From assembly GCF_003367315.1 (NCBI RefSeq), contig NZ_CP031415.1:1300001-1364000 (forward strand): a stretch of 64,000 bases of DNA, in the 5' to 3' direction. Position numbers and translations under genes: made by a program. Source of the stretch: Saccharospirillum mangrovi. Lineage in GTDB: Bacteria > Pseudomonadota > Gammaproteobacteria > Pseudomonadales > Natronospirillaceae. Under the pieces are notes generated by a model. It made no database searches, was not told where the DNA came from, and saw only the letters and a list, made by a program, of their open reading frames with translations. Positions 26,784-37,800 of the stretch are shown in pieces. Numbering within the stretch: position 1 is the first letter of the stretch; the number at the start of each line of letters is the position of its first letter.

Positions 26784-28217
26784 TTACCCTGCCAGCTTGT
26801 CTTTCAGCAGTTGATTCACCTGTGCCGGGTTGGCCTGGCCTTTGGATTCTTTCATTACCTGACCAACGAAGAAGCCAAACACCTTGTCCTTGCCGGAGCG
26901 GTACTGTTCCACCTGTTCCGGGTTGGCGGCGATAACGGCGTCGATCATGGCTTCAATGGCACCGCTGTCGGTGACCTGTTTCAGACCACGTTTTTCGATC
27001 ACCTCGTCCGGCGAACCTTCACCAGCGGCAATGCCTTCGAATACCTGTTTGGCGAGCTTGTTGGACACGGTGTTGTCCTGAATCCGTTGAATCAACTGAC
27101 CCAGATGCCCGGCGCTGACCGGGCTGTGTTCGATTTCGATTTCGTCCCGGTTCAACAGCGCTGCCAGTTCGCCCTGACACCAGTTGGCGGCCAGTTTGGC
27201 ATCGCCGCAGATGCCGGTAACCGCTTCGAAATAGTCGGCCATGGCGCGGCTGGCTGAGAGTACGGTGGCGTCGTATTCCGACAAGCCGTGTTCGTTTTTG
27301 AAACGCTCAATCTTGGCGTCCGGCAGTTCCGGCAGGTGATCGGCAATGTCCTGAATGTAGGCGTCGTCGATCTCGACCGGCAGCAAATCCGGTTCCGGGA
27401 AATAGCGGTAATCGTTGGCAAATTCTTTCGAGCGCATCGACCGGGTTTCGTTTTTGTCGGCGTCGTACAAGCGGGTTTCCTGAACGATTTGGCCGCCGTC
27501 TTCGATGACATCGATGTGACGCTGTACTTCAACGTTGATCGCTTTTTCAACAAAGCGGAACGAGTTGACGTTCTTGATTTCGGTGCGCGTGCCCAGCTCG
27601 GTGGTGCCTTTCGGGCGAACCGAGACGTTGGCGTCGCAGCGCATCGAACCTTCGGCCATGTTGCCGTCGGAAATACCCAGATAGGTCACGATGGAGTGAA
27701 TTTTGCGCAGGTAAGCCACGGCTTCCTTGGCGTTGCGCAAATCCGGTTCGGAGACGATTTCCAGCAGCGGCGTACCGGCGCGGTTCAAATCGATGCCGCT
27801 CATGCCTTCGAAATCTTCGTGCAGCGATTTACCGGCGTCTTCTTCCAGGTGCGCGCGGGTGACACCAATGGTGCGGGTGCTGCCGTCGTCGAGCACGATG
27901 TCCACTTTGCCTTCACCGACGATGGGGAAATCCATCTGGGTGATCTGGTAGCCCTTGGGCGAATCGGGGTAGAAGTAGTTTTTGCGATCAAACACCGAGC
28001 GCTTGCCGATGTTGGCACCGATCGCCAGACCAAACGCCACCGCCTTGCGCAGCGCACCGGCATTGAACACCGGCAAGGTGCCGGGCATGGCTAAATCGAC
28101 CAGGCTGGCCTGGGTGTTCGGTTCGGCGCCGAAGCGGGTCGACGAGCCGGAGAAAATCTTGGACTGGGTGGAGAGCTGTACGTGGATCTCCAGTCCGATA
28201 ACGATTTCCCATTCCAT
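26784..28217 (-). CDS. gatB: Asp-tRNA(Asn)/Glu-tRNA(Gln) amidotransferase subunit B
   Basis: 477 residues, full length. The N-terminus [20 protein letters not shown], the [14 protein letters not shown] segment and the C-terminal YqeY-like tail ([19 protein letters not shown]) are diagnostic. GatB holds the kinase/transamidation site and binds the tRNA in the GatCAB complex, converting misacylated Glu-tRNA(Gln) and/or Asp-tRNA(Asn). Order gatC-gatA-gatB, with 61 bases between gatA and gatB. The presence of GatCAB implies that this organism makes at least one of Gln-tRNA or Asn-tRNA indirectly. Confidence 0.97.
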   Translation of the reverse strand: MEWEIVIGLEIHVQLSTQSKIFSGSSTRFGAEPNTQASLVDLAMPGTLPVFNAGALRKAVAFGLAIGANIGKRSVFDRKNYFYPDSPKGYQITQMDFPIVGEGKVDIVLDDGSTRTIGVTRAHLEEDAGKSLHEDFEGMSGIDLNRAGTPLLEIVSEPDLRNAKEAVAYLRKIHSIVTYLGISDGNMAEGSMRCDANVSVRPKGTTELGTRTEIKNVNSFRFVEKAINVEVQRHIDVIEDGGQIVQETRLYDADKNETRSMRSKEFANDYRYFPEPDLLPVEIDDAYIQDIADHLPELPDAKIERFKNEHGLSEYDATVLSASRAMADYFEAVTGICGDAKLAANWCQGELAALLNRDEIEIEHSPVSAGHLGQLIQRIQDNTVSNKLAKQVFEGIAAGEGSPDEVIEKRGLKQVTDSGAIEAMIDAVIAANPEQVEQYRSGKDKVFGFFVGQVMKESKGQANPAQVNQLLKDKLAG

Positions 28218-28278
28218 TCACGGATCCTCTGAATGCGTGTTCGGGTGCCGGGTTAAGGCCGGCACCAAAATTACCGTC

Positions 28279-29721
28279 TTAAGCCGGGGTTTTGGTGTGC
28301 CAGTCAGTCGCTTGCTGGAAGCGATGACCGATGTTCAGCAGCCGGCTTTCATCAAAATAATTACCGATCAATTGCAGACCAACCGGCAGTCCGTTGACCT
28401 GACCACAAGGCAGGGCAAGGCCGGGCAGGCCAGCGAGGTTGACCGACAGGGTGTAGATGTCTTCCAGATACATGGCGACCGGATCGCCGGATTTTTCGCC
28501 CAGTTTCCAGGCGGGCGACGGCGTGGTCGGGCCGAGGATGACATCAACATCGGCAAAGGCGCGCTGGTAATCGTCCTTGATCAGACGACGTAATTGCTGA
28601 GCCTTGCGGTAGTAGGCGTCGTAATAACCGGCCGACAACGCATAGGTGCCGACCAGAATGCGGCGCTGTACTTCGTCGCCAAAACCCTCGGCGCGCGAGC
28701 GTTTGTACAAGTCTTCCAGATCGACCGGGTCGTCACAGCGGTGGCCATAACGCACGCCGTCGTAACGCGACAGGTTGGTCGAGGCTTCGGCCGGGGCAAT
28801 GATGTAGTAAGCCGGAATCGACAGTTCGGTGCGCGGCAATGAAATCTCTTTGACGACGGCGCCCTGGTTTTCCAGCTCTTTCACTGCGGCCATCACAGCG
28901 CTGCGAATACCATCGTGCAAACCGTCGCCAAAATATTCGCTCGGTAAACCGATGCGCAGGCCGTCGAGCGGGCGATCCAGATGGGCGGTGTAGTCGTCTA
29001 CCGCGACGTCCATGCTGGTGGTGTCTTTCGGGTCGTGACCGGCCATGACGTTGAACATCAGGGCCGCGTCTTCGGCGGTGCGCGTTAATGGGCCACCGCA
29101 ATCGAGTGATGAACCGAAGGCGATCATGCCCCAGCGCGATACCCGGCCGTAGGTGGGCTTCAGCCCGGTCAGGTTACAAAAGGCGGCCGGTTGGCGAATG
29201 GAGCCGCCAGTGTCGGTGCCGGTTGCCGCCGCAGCCAGGCCAGCAGCAACGGCCGCTGCGGAGCCGCCGGACGAACCGCCCGGTACGGTGTCCAGATTCC
29301 AGGGGTTGCGCGTCGGGCCGTAGAAAGACGTTTCGGTGGACGAACCCATGGCGAACTCATCCATGTTGGCTTTGCCCAACATAACGGTGCCGGCATCGTT
29401 CAATTTTTGCGTCACCGTGGATTCATACGGCGCAATGAAATTGTCGAGCATTTTTGAGCCGCACGAAGTGCGCACGCCCTGGGTGCAGAAAATGTCTTTG
29501 TGGGCGATGGGCAAACCAGTCAACGCGCCAGCGTTGCCTTTGGCACGTGCCTCGTCGGCGGCTTTGGCGGCTTGCAGCGCTTGCTCTTCGGTAACGGTGA
29601 TGTAGGCGTTTGTGTTCTGATCCGCCGCGATGCGAGCTAAATAATGTTGCGTCAATTCGACGCTGCTGAATTCACCGGCGGCCAGGCCATCCGACAATTG
29701 TTTCAGTGTTTTGAATTCCAT
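28279..29721 (-). CDS. gatA: Asp-tRNA(Asn)/Glu-tRNA(Gln) amidotransferase subunit A
   Basis: 480 residues of the amidase-signature family. The Ser-cisSer-Lys triad is visible: lysine in IAHKDIF near residue 78, the [10 protein letters not shown] segment, and the nucleophile in [12 protein letters not shown]. GatA hydrolyses glutamine and passes ammonia through the complex to GatB. It starts 13 bases after gatC. Confidence 0.97.
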   Translation of the reverse strand: MEFKTLKQLSDGLAAGEFSSVELTQHYLARIAADQNTNAYITVTEEQALQAAKAADEARAKGNAGALTGLPIAHKDIFCTQGVRTSCGSKMLDNFIAPYESTVTQKLNDAGTVMLGKANMDEFAMGSSTETSFYGPTRNPWNLDTVPGGSSGGSAAAVAAGLAAAATGTDTGGSIRQPAAFCNLTGLKPTYGRVSRWGMIAFGSSLDCGGPLTRTAEDAALMFNVMAGHDPKDTTSMDVAVDDYTAHLDRPLDGLRIGLPSEYFGDGLHDGIRSAVMAAVKELENQGAVVKEISLPRTELSIPAYYIIAPAEASTNLSRYDGVRYGHRCDDPVDLEDLYKRSRAEGFGDEVQRRILVGTYALSAGYYDAYYRKAQQLRRLIKDDYQRAFADVDVILGPTTPSPAWKLGEKSGDPVAMYLEDIYTLSVNLAGLPGLALPCGQVNGLPVGLQLIGNYFDESRLLNIGHRFQQATDWHTKTPA

Positions 29722-29734
29722 GGGCAGTCGGGGC

Positions 29735-30022
29735 TCACTCGATAACTTTCGGGACTAAATAAAGGCCGTCGGTGGTGCTCGGTGCAATGCGTTGATAGTC
29801 GTCGCGATGGTTGGTTTCGGTCACTTCATCCGCACGCAACCGGGCCGTGGCGTCGAGCGGATTGGCAAGCGGTTCGATACCGCTGGTGTCGATTTCCTGC
29901 ATGCGATCGACCAACGTCAAAATGCTGTTCAGGCTGGCCAAAGTGGCGGGCATTTGATCGTCGCTGACCTTCAAACGGGCCAGGTGGGCCACGATTTCAA
30001 CCTCGTTGCGATCAAGGCTCAT
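29735..30022 (-). CDS. gatC: Asp-tRNA(Asn)/Glu-tRNA(Gln) amidotransferase subunit C
   Basis: 95 residues, normal for GatC. The start [20 protein letters not shown] and the middle [20 protein letters not shown] are the family pattern. GatC wraps around GatA and stabilises GatAB. AAGGAGA precedes the ATG. First gene of gatCAB; the promoter must lie in the 267-base gap shared with mreB. Confidence 0.96.
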   Translation of the reverse strand: MSLDRNEVEIVAHLARLKVSDDQMPATLASLNSILTLVDRMQEIDTSGIEPLANPLDATARLRADEVTETNHRDDYQRIAPSTTDGLYLVPKVIE

Positions 30023-30286
30023 GGGCGTCTCCTTGGGATGACAATCGGCAGGCTGGAATGGATCTTTTGGTCAACTATTAGTCAACCAAAGGTTTCACTC
30101 AGCAAAGGCACGTAAATATTTGAAAGCGCGTAAGTTATCATATTTACAGCTTGCCCAACATCCCCGCCATTGATACATTGCGAGGCTGTTTAGTGGGGTT
30201 GATATTGCTTTAAAAGAACGCTTATTCGGGGCGTTCGACCTGGTCATTTTGACCCCCACCGCAGCCATCGGAACTGGAATTGTTAA

Positions 30287-31324
<1,038 letters not shown>

Positions 31325-31332
31325 TCGCTTGT

Positions 31333-31346
31333 AGGAGGCTGTCATC
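31333..31346 (+). promoter_or_regulatory. Shine-Dalgarno and putative AUC start of mreC
   Basis: AGGAGG at 31333-31338, five bases, then ATC at 31344-31346 in the mreC frame. No ATG, GTG or TTG occurs in frame near this site. The next usable codon is GTG at 31392, which has no ribosome binding site and lies inside the membrane segment. Confidence 0.6.
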
Positions 31347-32177
31347 AGCGCGCTCTTCACTGCCGGCCCCCAGCATGGTTATCGCCTGCTGGTGGCCGTT
31401 GTTTTTGCCATCGCTTTAATGACGCTCGACGCTCGTTTTACACAGCTCGATTACGTCCGCCAGGCGTTGTCCTATCTGGTCTCCCCCGTCCAGCAATTGA
31501 TTCGCATGCCGACCGATATGGTGCAATGGTCCAGCCGGACTTTTGCTGAGCGCGATGAATTGCTCGACGACAACCAGTCGTTGCGCAGTCAGGTGTTGAT
31601 CCTGCAACAGAAGGTTCAGCAACTGGCGGTGCTGCAGGCGGAAAACCAACGGCTGCGTTCGCTGCTGGGCGCGACCGAGCGTTTCGAAGCGTCCTATCTG
31701 ACTGCGGAAATGATCAGCATCGATCCCGATCCGTTCACTCACCAAGTGATCATCAACCGGGGCGCCCAGGACGGTGTTTACATCGGCCAGGCGGTACTCG
31801 ATGCCACCGGTCTGTTCGGTCAGGTGATTCAGGTTGATTCGCTGTCGTCGCGCGTCTTGCTGGTGGCGGATGCCAACCACGCGGTGCCGGTGCAGGTAAA
31901 CCGCAACGGCATGCGTTCGATTCTGGTCGGCACTGGCGATCTGACTACGCTGGAACTGGAATTCGTGCCGGAAACGGCCGACATTCAGGTGGGCGATTTG
32001 TTGATGACATCAGGACTGGCCAGCCGTTTCCCGGAAGGCTATCCGGTTGCCGAAGTGCAGGCGGTTGAGCACAACCCGGGCGAGCCGTTCGCGCAGATTC
32101 GTGCGCGTCCGCTGGCGGCGCTGGCACGCAGTCGTAACCTGCTGCTGGTCTTTAAAGACGGGGAGGCTGGCCGATGA
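31344..32177 (+). CDS. mreC: Rod-shape determining protein MreC, probable non-canonical AUC start
   Basis: 277 residues if read from AUC 31344; 261 from GTG 31392. The upstream in-frame residues ISALFTAGPQHGYRLLVAVV match the known MreC N-terminus (E. coli MKPIFSRGPSLQIRLILAV), with the AUC exactly at the Met position and AGGAGG five bases before it. From GTG 31392 the cytoplasmic tail and part of the membrane helix would be lost. After the helix come a coiled coil (about residues 60-100) and the two beta barrels of MreC, ending GFPEGYPVAEV-like and LAALARSRNLLLVF. The protein has no long proline-rich tail. It links MreB to PBP2/RodA. Its stop overlaps mreD by four bases. Confidence 0.85.
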   Translation: MSALFTAGPQHGYRLLVAVVFAIALMTLDARFTQLDYVRQALSYLVSPVQQLIRMPTDMVQWSSRTFAERDELLDDNQSLRSQVLILQQKVQQLAVLQAENQRLRSLLGATERFEASYLTAEMISIDPDPFTHQVIINRGAQDGVYIGQAVLDATGLFGQVIQVDSLSSRVLLVADANHAVPVQVNRNGMRSILVGTGDLTTLELEFVPETADIQVGDLLMTSGLASRFPEGYPVAEVQAVEHNPGEPFAQIRARPLAALARSRNLLLVFKDGEAGR

Positions 32178-32668
32178 GACAGCGCGCCAATCCGCCGCAA
32201 TCACTCTGGGTGATTGCCGTGTCGTTCTTCGTCGCCTACTTGCTGGCGGCGGTTCCGTTGCCTCACGTTATTGCGTTGGGCCGGCCCGACTGGGTGGGCC
32301 TGTTCCTGATTTTCTGGGTGTTGGCAGTGCCCGAACGCGTCGGCGTGTTCATCGGTTTCTGCGTCGGCATATTGCAAGACGTGGTCATGGGCACTTACCT
32401 GGGCACCTTTGCACTGGCGTATTCCGCTTTGGCCTACGTTGTGCTGGTGCTGCATTTGCGTCTGCGCATGTACCCGTTGCTGCAACAGGCGGTGGTGGTG
32501 TTCATGGTCATCGCACTCAGTCAGATTCTGGTGCAGTGGTGCAAGAGTTTCTTCAACGCCGGTTTTGACAGCAGCATGCACCTGTTGCCTGCGGTAATCA
32601 GCGCCGTTTTCTGGCCCTGGATCTACATCCTGTTGCGGTCGGTCCAGGTGCAATTCCGCGTGCAATAG
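32174..32668 (+). CDS. mreD: Rod-shape determining protein MreD
   Basis: 164 residues with five to six hydrophobic segments, including RPDWVGLFLIFWVLAVPERVG and GFCVGILQDVVMGTYLG, the conserved MreD core. It is the small integral-membrane partner of MreC in the elongasome. ATG 32174 overlaps the mreC TGA, so the two are coupled. Confidence 0.93.
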   Translation: MRQRANPPQSLWVIAVSFFVAYLLAAVPLPHVIALGRPDWVGLFLIFWVLAVPERVGVFIGFCVGILQDVVMGTYLGTFALAYSALAYVVLVLHLRLRMYPLLQQAVVVFMVIALSQILVQWCKSFFNAGFDSSMHLLPAVISAVFWPWIYILLRSVQVQFRVQ

Positions 32669-32690
32669 CCTGAGCCACAAGGAGCGGTTC

Positions 32691-33293
32691 ATGAAGCTGT
32701 ATCTGGCGTCGCAATCACCCCGACGCAAACAATTGCTGACCGATCTGGGCGTTGCCTTTGAAGTTTTGTCGATCGAGGTCGATGAAAGTACCAAGGCGTT
32801 GGAAAGCGCTGAAGATTATGTAGCGCGTCTGGGCGAAGCCAAAGCGCGTGCCGGGCTGGATATTCTGGCCGGTCGTGGCGAATCGGATGTGCTGACGCTG
32901 GGTTCCGACACCACCGTCGTTGCCGATCAGGACATCCTCGGCAAGCCGCGCGATTACGACGATTTCGCCGACATGATGGAGCGCTTGTCCGGCCGTTCGC
33001 ACCGGGTGTTTACCTCGGTGGCGGTGGCGTCGCACGAATCGGTCGAGGTGAAAGTAGTGGAGTCGCGCGTGGTCTTTGCCGAACTGGAGCCCGAGGCGGT
33101 CCGCGCCTACTGGGACAGCGGTGAGCCACAAGACAAAGCCGGCGGCTACTCGGTGCAAGGCCTCGGCGCCGTCTTTATCAAACGTATTGAAGGCAGCTAT
33201 TCTGCCATTGTCGGTCTGCCGCTGCGCGAGACGGCCCAGTTGTTAACCAAGCGCGGTTTGGCGGTTTGGTCCGGAGCGCTGGGGCGGGTTTAA
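32691..33293 (+). CDS. maf: Maf-family nucleoside triphosphate pyrophosphatase (YhdE type)
   Basis: 200 residues. The N-terminal SQSPRRKQLLTDLG motif, LGSDTTVVADQDILGKP in the middle and the YWDSGEPQDKAGGYSVQGLG loop define Maf. The members found between mreD and rng act on dTTP, UTP and their modified forms. AAGGAG precedes the ATG, 22 bases after mreD. Confidence 0.95.
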   Translation: MKLYLASQSPRRKQLLTDLGVAFEVLSIEVDESTKALESAEDYVARLGEAKARAGLDILAGRGESDVLTLGSDTTVVADQDILGKPRDYDDFADMMERLSGRSHRVFTSVAVASHESVEVKVVESRVVFAELEPEAVRAYWDSGEPQDKAGGYSVQGLGAVFIKRIEGSYSAIVGLPLRETAQLLTKRGLAVWSGALGRV

Positions 33294-33348
33294 GCGCGGT
33301 TGTGGCGGTCACGACCCGACGCCGACGCAACCAACAGGACACAAACGC

Positions 33349-34809
33349 ATGAATTCGGAAGTGCTGGTCAATGTGACCCCGATGGAAACCCGGGTCGCCG
33401 TGGTCGAAAACGGCGCCGTACAGGAAGTCTTGATCGAACGCGAACAAACGCGGGGCATCGTCGGCAACATTTATCGAGGCAAAGTGGTGCGCGTGCTGCC
33501 CGGCATGCAGGCCGCTTTTGTTGACATCAATCTGGAACGTGCGGCCTTTATTCACGCCTCCGACATCGACGCCAGCCGCAGCGACGGCGAAGGCCAGAAA
33601 TCCATTCAATCTCTGGTGCGCGAAGGCGAATCTCTCACCGTTCAGGTGATCAAAGATCCAATCGGCACCAAAGGCGCCCGCCTCACCACCCAACTGTCGA
33701 TTCCCTCGCGTTATCTGGTGTACATGCCAGACAGCCACCACACGGGTATTTCCCAGCGCATCGAAGGTGAAGACGAACGCGAGCGCCTGCGCGAAGCCGT
33801 CGCCAAAGCCAAAGAAGCCGAAGGCATCGAGCAGGGCGGTTACATTTTGCGCACCGCTGCCGAAGGCATTGGCGAAGCTGAAATTCAATCGGATCTGAAT
33901 TACCTCAAGCGCGTTTATCGCGTATTGAGTGAACGCATTGCCACCACCGAAGGCCCGGCGATTATCTACGAAGATTTGCCGCTTTATTTGAAAGTTGCGC
34001 GTGATCTGGTGCGCGCCGACGTGGATAAAATTCGCATCGATTCGCGCGAAACCTTCACCAAGGTGATCGACTTCGTGCGCAAATACACGCCCGAAGTGGA
34101 ACCGGTGTTTGAGTATTATCCGGGCGAACGTCCGATCTTCGATTTGTTTTCCGTTGAAGACGAAATCGCCCGCGCTCTGGGCCGTAAAGTCGAACTGAAA
34201 TCCGGCGGTTATCTGATCATCGATCAGACCGAAGCCATGACCACTGTCGACGTGAACACCGGCGCCTTTGTCGGCCATCGCAATCTCGAAGAAACCATTT
34301 TCAAAACCAATCTGGAAGCGGTGACCGCCATCGTGCGGCAACTGCGACTGCGCAATCTCGGCGGCATCATCATCATCGATTTCATCGACATGGAAGACAC
34401 CGAACACCAGCGCCAGGTGTTGCGCATGTTGGAAAAAAATCTCGAACGCGATCACGCCAAAAGCAAAGTCACCGGCGTGTCTGAACTCGGGTTGGTTGAG
34501 ATGACGCGCAAGCGCACGCGCGAAAGTCTGGAACACATGCTCACCGAAACCTGCAGCGTCTGCGCCGGTCGCGGGCGGCAGAAAACCGCTCAGACGGTGT
34601 GCTACGAAGTATTCCGCGAAATCCTGCGCGAGGAACGCGCCTACAACAACGATCAGTATCTGGTGTTGGCGTCGCAGAACGTGGTGGATCGTTTGTTGGA
34701 TGAGGAATCGTCCAACGTCGCCGATCTGGAAGAATTCATTGGCAAGCCGATCCGTTTCCAGGTGGAGCCCATGTACACCCAGGAACAGTTCGATGTCATT
34801 TTGCAATAA
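33349..34809 (+). CDS. rng: Ribonuclease G
   Basis: 486 residues (E. coli 489). An S1 domain begins near residue 40 (GNIYRGKVVRVLPGMQAAFV), the catalytic core carries the metal-binding aspartates in TTVDVNTGAFVG and IIIDFIDMED, and the zinc-link cysteines are in CSVCAGRG. RNase G matures the 5' end of 16S rRNA and trims some mRNAs. It lacks the long C-terminal scaffold of RNase E. Cotranscription with maf and yhdP is likely. Confidence 0.97.
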   Translation: MNSEVLVNVTPMETRVAVVENGAVQEVLIEREQTRGIVGNIYRGKVVRVLPGMQAAFVDINLERAAFIHASDIDASRSDGEGQKSIQSLVREGESLTVQVIKDPIGTKGARLTTQLSIPSRYLVYMPDSHHTGISQRIEGEDERERLREAVAKAKEAEGIEQGGYILRTAAEGIGEAEIQSDLNYLKRVYRVLSERIATTEGPAIIYEDLPLYLKVARDLVRADVDKIRIDSRETFTKVIDFVRKYTPEVEPVFEYYPGERPIFDLFSVEDEIARALGRKVELKSGGYLIIDQTEAMTTVDVNTGAFVGHRNLEETIFKTNLEAVTAIVRQLRLRNLGGIIIIDFIDMEDTEHQRQVLRMLEKNLERDHAKSKVTGVSELGLVEMTRKRTRESLEHMLTETCSVCAGRGRQKTAQTVCYEVFREILREERAYNNDQYLVLASQNVVDRLLDEESSNVADLEEFIGKPIRFQVEPMYTQEQFDVILQ

Positions 34810-34854
34810 CCCCGCCGTTGTCCGTTCCTGCTCTGACCGTTTGACGTTCGCCTT

Positions 34855-37800
34855 ATGATGCCGTTTCGCTTTGGTCAGGCGCTGCTGTCCGCCTTGCTCA
34901 AGGTATTCGCCTTTTGGGTGCTGCTGGTGGCTGCCTATCTGGCGCTGGGTCGGCAATTCTTTCCGGGAATCGAGCGTTACGATCAGCAACTGTCCGCCAT
35001 CCTGACGCAGAAGCTGGGCGTCGAGGTTAAGATCGGTCGTCTGCAGGGCCAGTGGCAGCGTTTCAACCCGGTGTTGATTGCCGAAGAGGTGGAAATCGGC
35101 GGTCAGATTGAAGTGCAGCGCCTGTTGCTGGAACCGGCCATCATGCAGTCCATCGCTACGCTGTCGCCGGTGTTTGGTCGGTTTGAACTGGACGGTTTCA
35201 GCGCCCAGGTTCGGCAGACGCCAAACGGGTGGCGAATGGTCGGTTTGAACGACCAACCCATTGAAACTGACGCCACCGAAGCCACCACAAGCAGCGCCTG
35301 GTTGTCGGTGGATCGTCTTGCCAGTCTGGTGCGGCAGCAGCGCCAGGTCAGCTTTTCCAACATGACGCTCACGGTCGAACCGCAGGAATTGCCCAGTTCC
35401 GTTCTGGTGTTGAGCGAAGGTCGGCTGACTGGCTCAGGCGAAAACAACTGGCTGCGCGCCGATGCGCATCTGGTGCGCGACACCCTCGATGTGCCACTGG
35501 AACTGCAAGCCGAAAGCACGCGCAGCAATGGCGATTATCAGGTCGATCTGTACGCTCGCCACGGTCGTTTTGACTTTGCCCCCTGGTTGCAGAATCGCTG
35601 GCCGTGGCTTACGGAATTGGATGTAGCGGGCGAGTACTGGCTGAGTCTGCGCCAGGACCGCTGGCAAGACTTAACAGTACGATTGCAAACCGACCGGGCG
35701 CTGCTAACCGGCTCGCAAAGCCAGCTGAGCCTGAGTGATGCCCAAACCGAGCTGTACCTCAGTCGGGCAGAGCAGGGCTTCAATCTTTGGCTGAACCAGC
35801 TCAACCAGCACTGGGCACTCGACGGCACCGAATTGCCGTCGGCCGATGTGCCAGTGCAGGCGCAGGTGCAGCAGCGCGACCAACATTGGCAGGCGCAATG
35901 GGACCGGCTTCCGGTGCAGCCATTCAGCGCCTGGCTAGCGTTGAACGATGCCAGCGGTTTCTGGCCCGTCGCCTTGCCCCAGGGCGAATTGCAGCAAGGC
36001 CAAATGCAGCTCGACGCGGCCGATCCGAGCAGTCTGACGCTGTCGGCGCAAGTGGCGAACGCGGCCATGCAGGCGGCCGGCGGTGCCCCGCACATTGCCG
36101 GCCTGGATGGCGAATTGAGCGTCACACAACACCACGCCCGGTTCCGTTACGACGACACCGACATCGATTTCGAACTGCCCAACGTCTACGACTCGCCGTT
36201 CCATTTCAGCCGTCTGGCTGGCGAGTTGGACGTGCGCTGGTGGCCGGGTGTGGGCGCGCAATTGGCGTCGCGGCATCAGGCGCGAATAGTGCCTGACGAC
36301 ACTCAGCAACAACTGGGTCTGTCAGACCTCGACATGGACGCCCGCTGGCGGTTGAACCTGCCCATGGGCGATGCCGACCGTGAACTCGGTTACCAGTTGG
36401 CGATTGAAGTGCCCAAGGCACCGCTCGGTTGGGTGCAGCGGCTGCGGCCGGATCGTCAGATTCCCGAATCCGCCCGTGAATGGATTGCCGACAATGTCCT
36501 GGCCGGCGAATTCAGCAACCTGAGTTTTGCACTGACCACGGCGAATCGGCAGGGCCGTCTGGTGCAGACCGGGTTGAGTCTGGATGCCGACTTCACTGAT
36601 GCCCGGGTGCGCGTCGAGCCGAGCTGGCCGGTGCTGAACCAAGGTGTCGGTCGTCTGGTGATTGGTCTTGATCGGCTCGACGTTAACGCCCAGTCGGCGC
36701 GCCTGGCTGGTTTGACGCTGAATGGCGGCCATCTGGGTTTTCCCTACAACGATCAACGTCTGGATCTGGACATGAACGTGTCCGGCCCGGCGTCATCGGC
36801 GCTGGCGCTGTTTCAGAAAGGGCCATTGGCGGATGTGGCCGGCGATGCCCTGACCGGCTGGCAAGCCAGCGGCGACAGCCAGGCGCAGGTCAAAGTTGCC
36901 ATTCCGCTCAACGGCGGCGTGCCGCAAGCCAACGTACTCGGCCGGCTGAGCAACGGTCGCCTGCAACTGCCCGAACAACAGCTCGACATCAAACAGCTCA
37001 ATGGCGAGCTGAATTACAACGACGAACAAGGTTTGTACTCGCCTCGTCTGAACGGGGTGTTGTTCGGCTCGCCGTACCGCGCCAGCCTGCGAACGGTGCA
37101 ACAGGCCGCGGCGGAGGTTATTGAACTCAACGTTTCAGGCACCGCGCCGCTGGCCGACTGGGGCCGTTGGTTGAACGACCCCTGGCTGAGCGCGCGCAGC
37201 GAACGCACGGCGGCTCGGGCGCGGCTGCGCTTTGGTGACCAAACCGACATCGACATCCGCTCCAGCCTGATCGGCGTACCGATCGACTTACCGGCGCCGT
37301 TGGGCAAAGACGCCCAAACCGCTGCGCCGCTGGCGATTCAACTGCAACAAGGCCCGAACCAACCCGGCTGGCATGTGCATCTCGATTACGATGGCCTGGT
37401 CACGGCGGTGCTGGAATTGGACGCCCAAAACGCGCTGAACGGTGGCACCCTGGCGATCAACCAACCGTTGCGGTTGCGACGGAACGAAGCGGGTCTGTTT
37501 ATCGACGCACGCCTGGACGAGGCCGACATCGACGAATGGAAAGCAGCGCTGCTGGCGCTGTTGTCACCCTATGCGACCGCAACCGAGGCCACCGATGCGG
37601 CGGTTCGTGCCGACATCACCGAGCAGCTTGGCTGGCTGCGGGAAGTTAATCTGGTCGGTCAGCGCTGGACCAACTTCGGCCAGTTGTGGACCGAGCCACG
37701 TGTGCAGATTCAACGTGGCGACGAAGCCTGGCTGGCGCAAGTGACCGCCAACGAGGTGGCCGGTCGCTTGTCGCAACCGTTCGACCCGAGCGAGCCGTTG

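Noticed and set aside
33178-35256. A 692-codon open frame on the minus strand
   Set aside because: It is exactly antisense to rng and parts of maf and yhdP, which have strong family motifs. Its translation is low-complexity (His/Gln/Phe rich) with no recognisable domain and no ribosome binding site: a codon-bias shadow.
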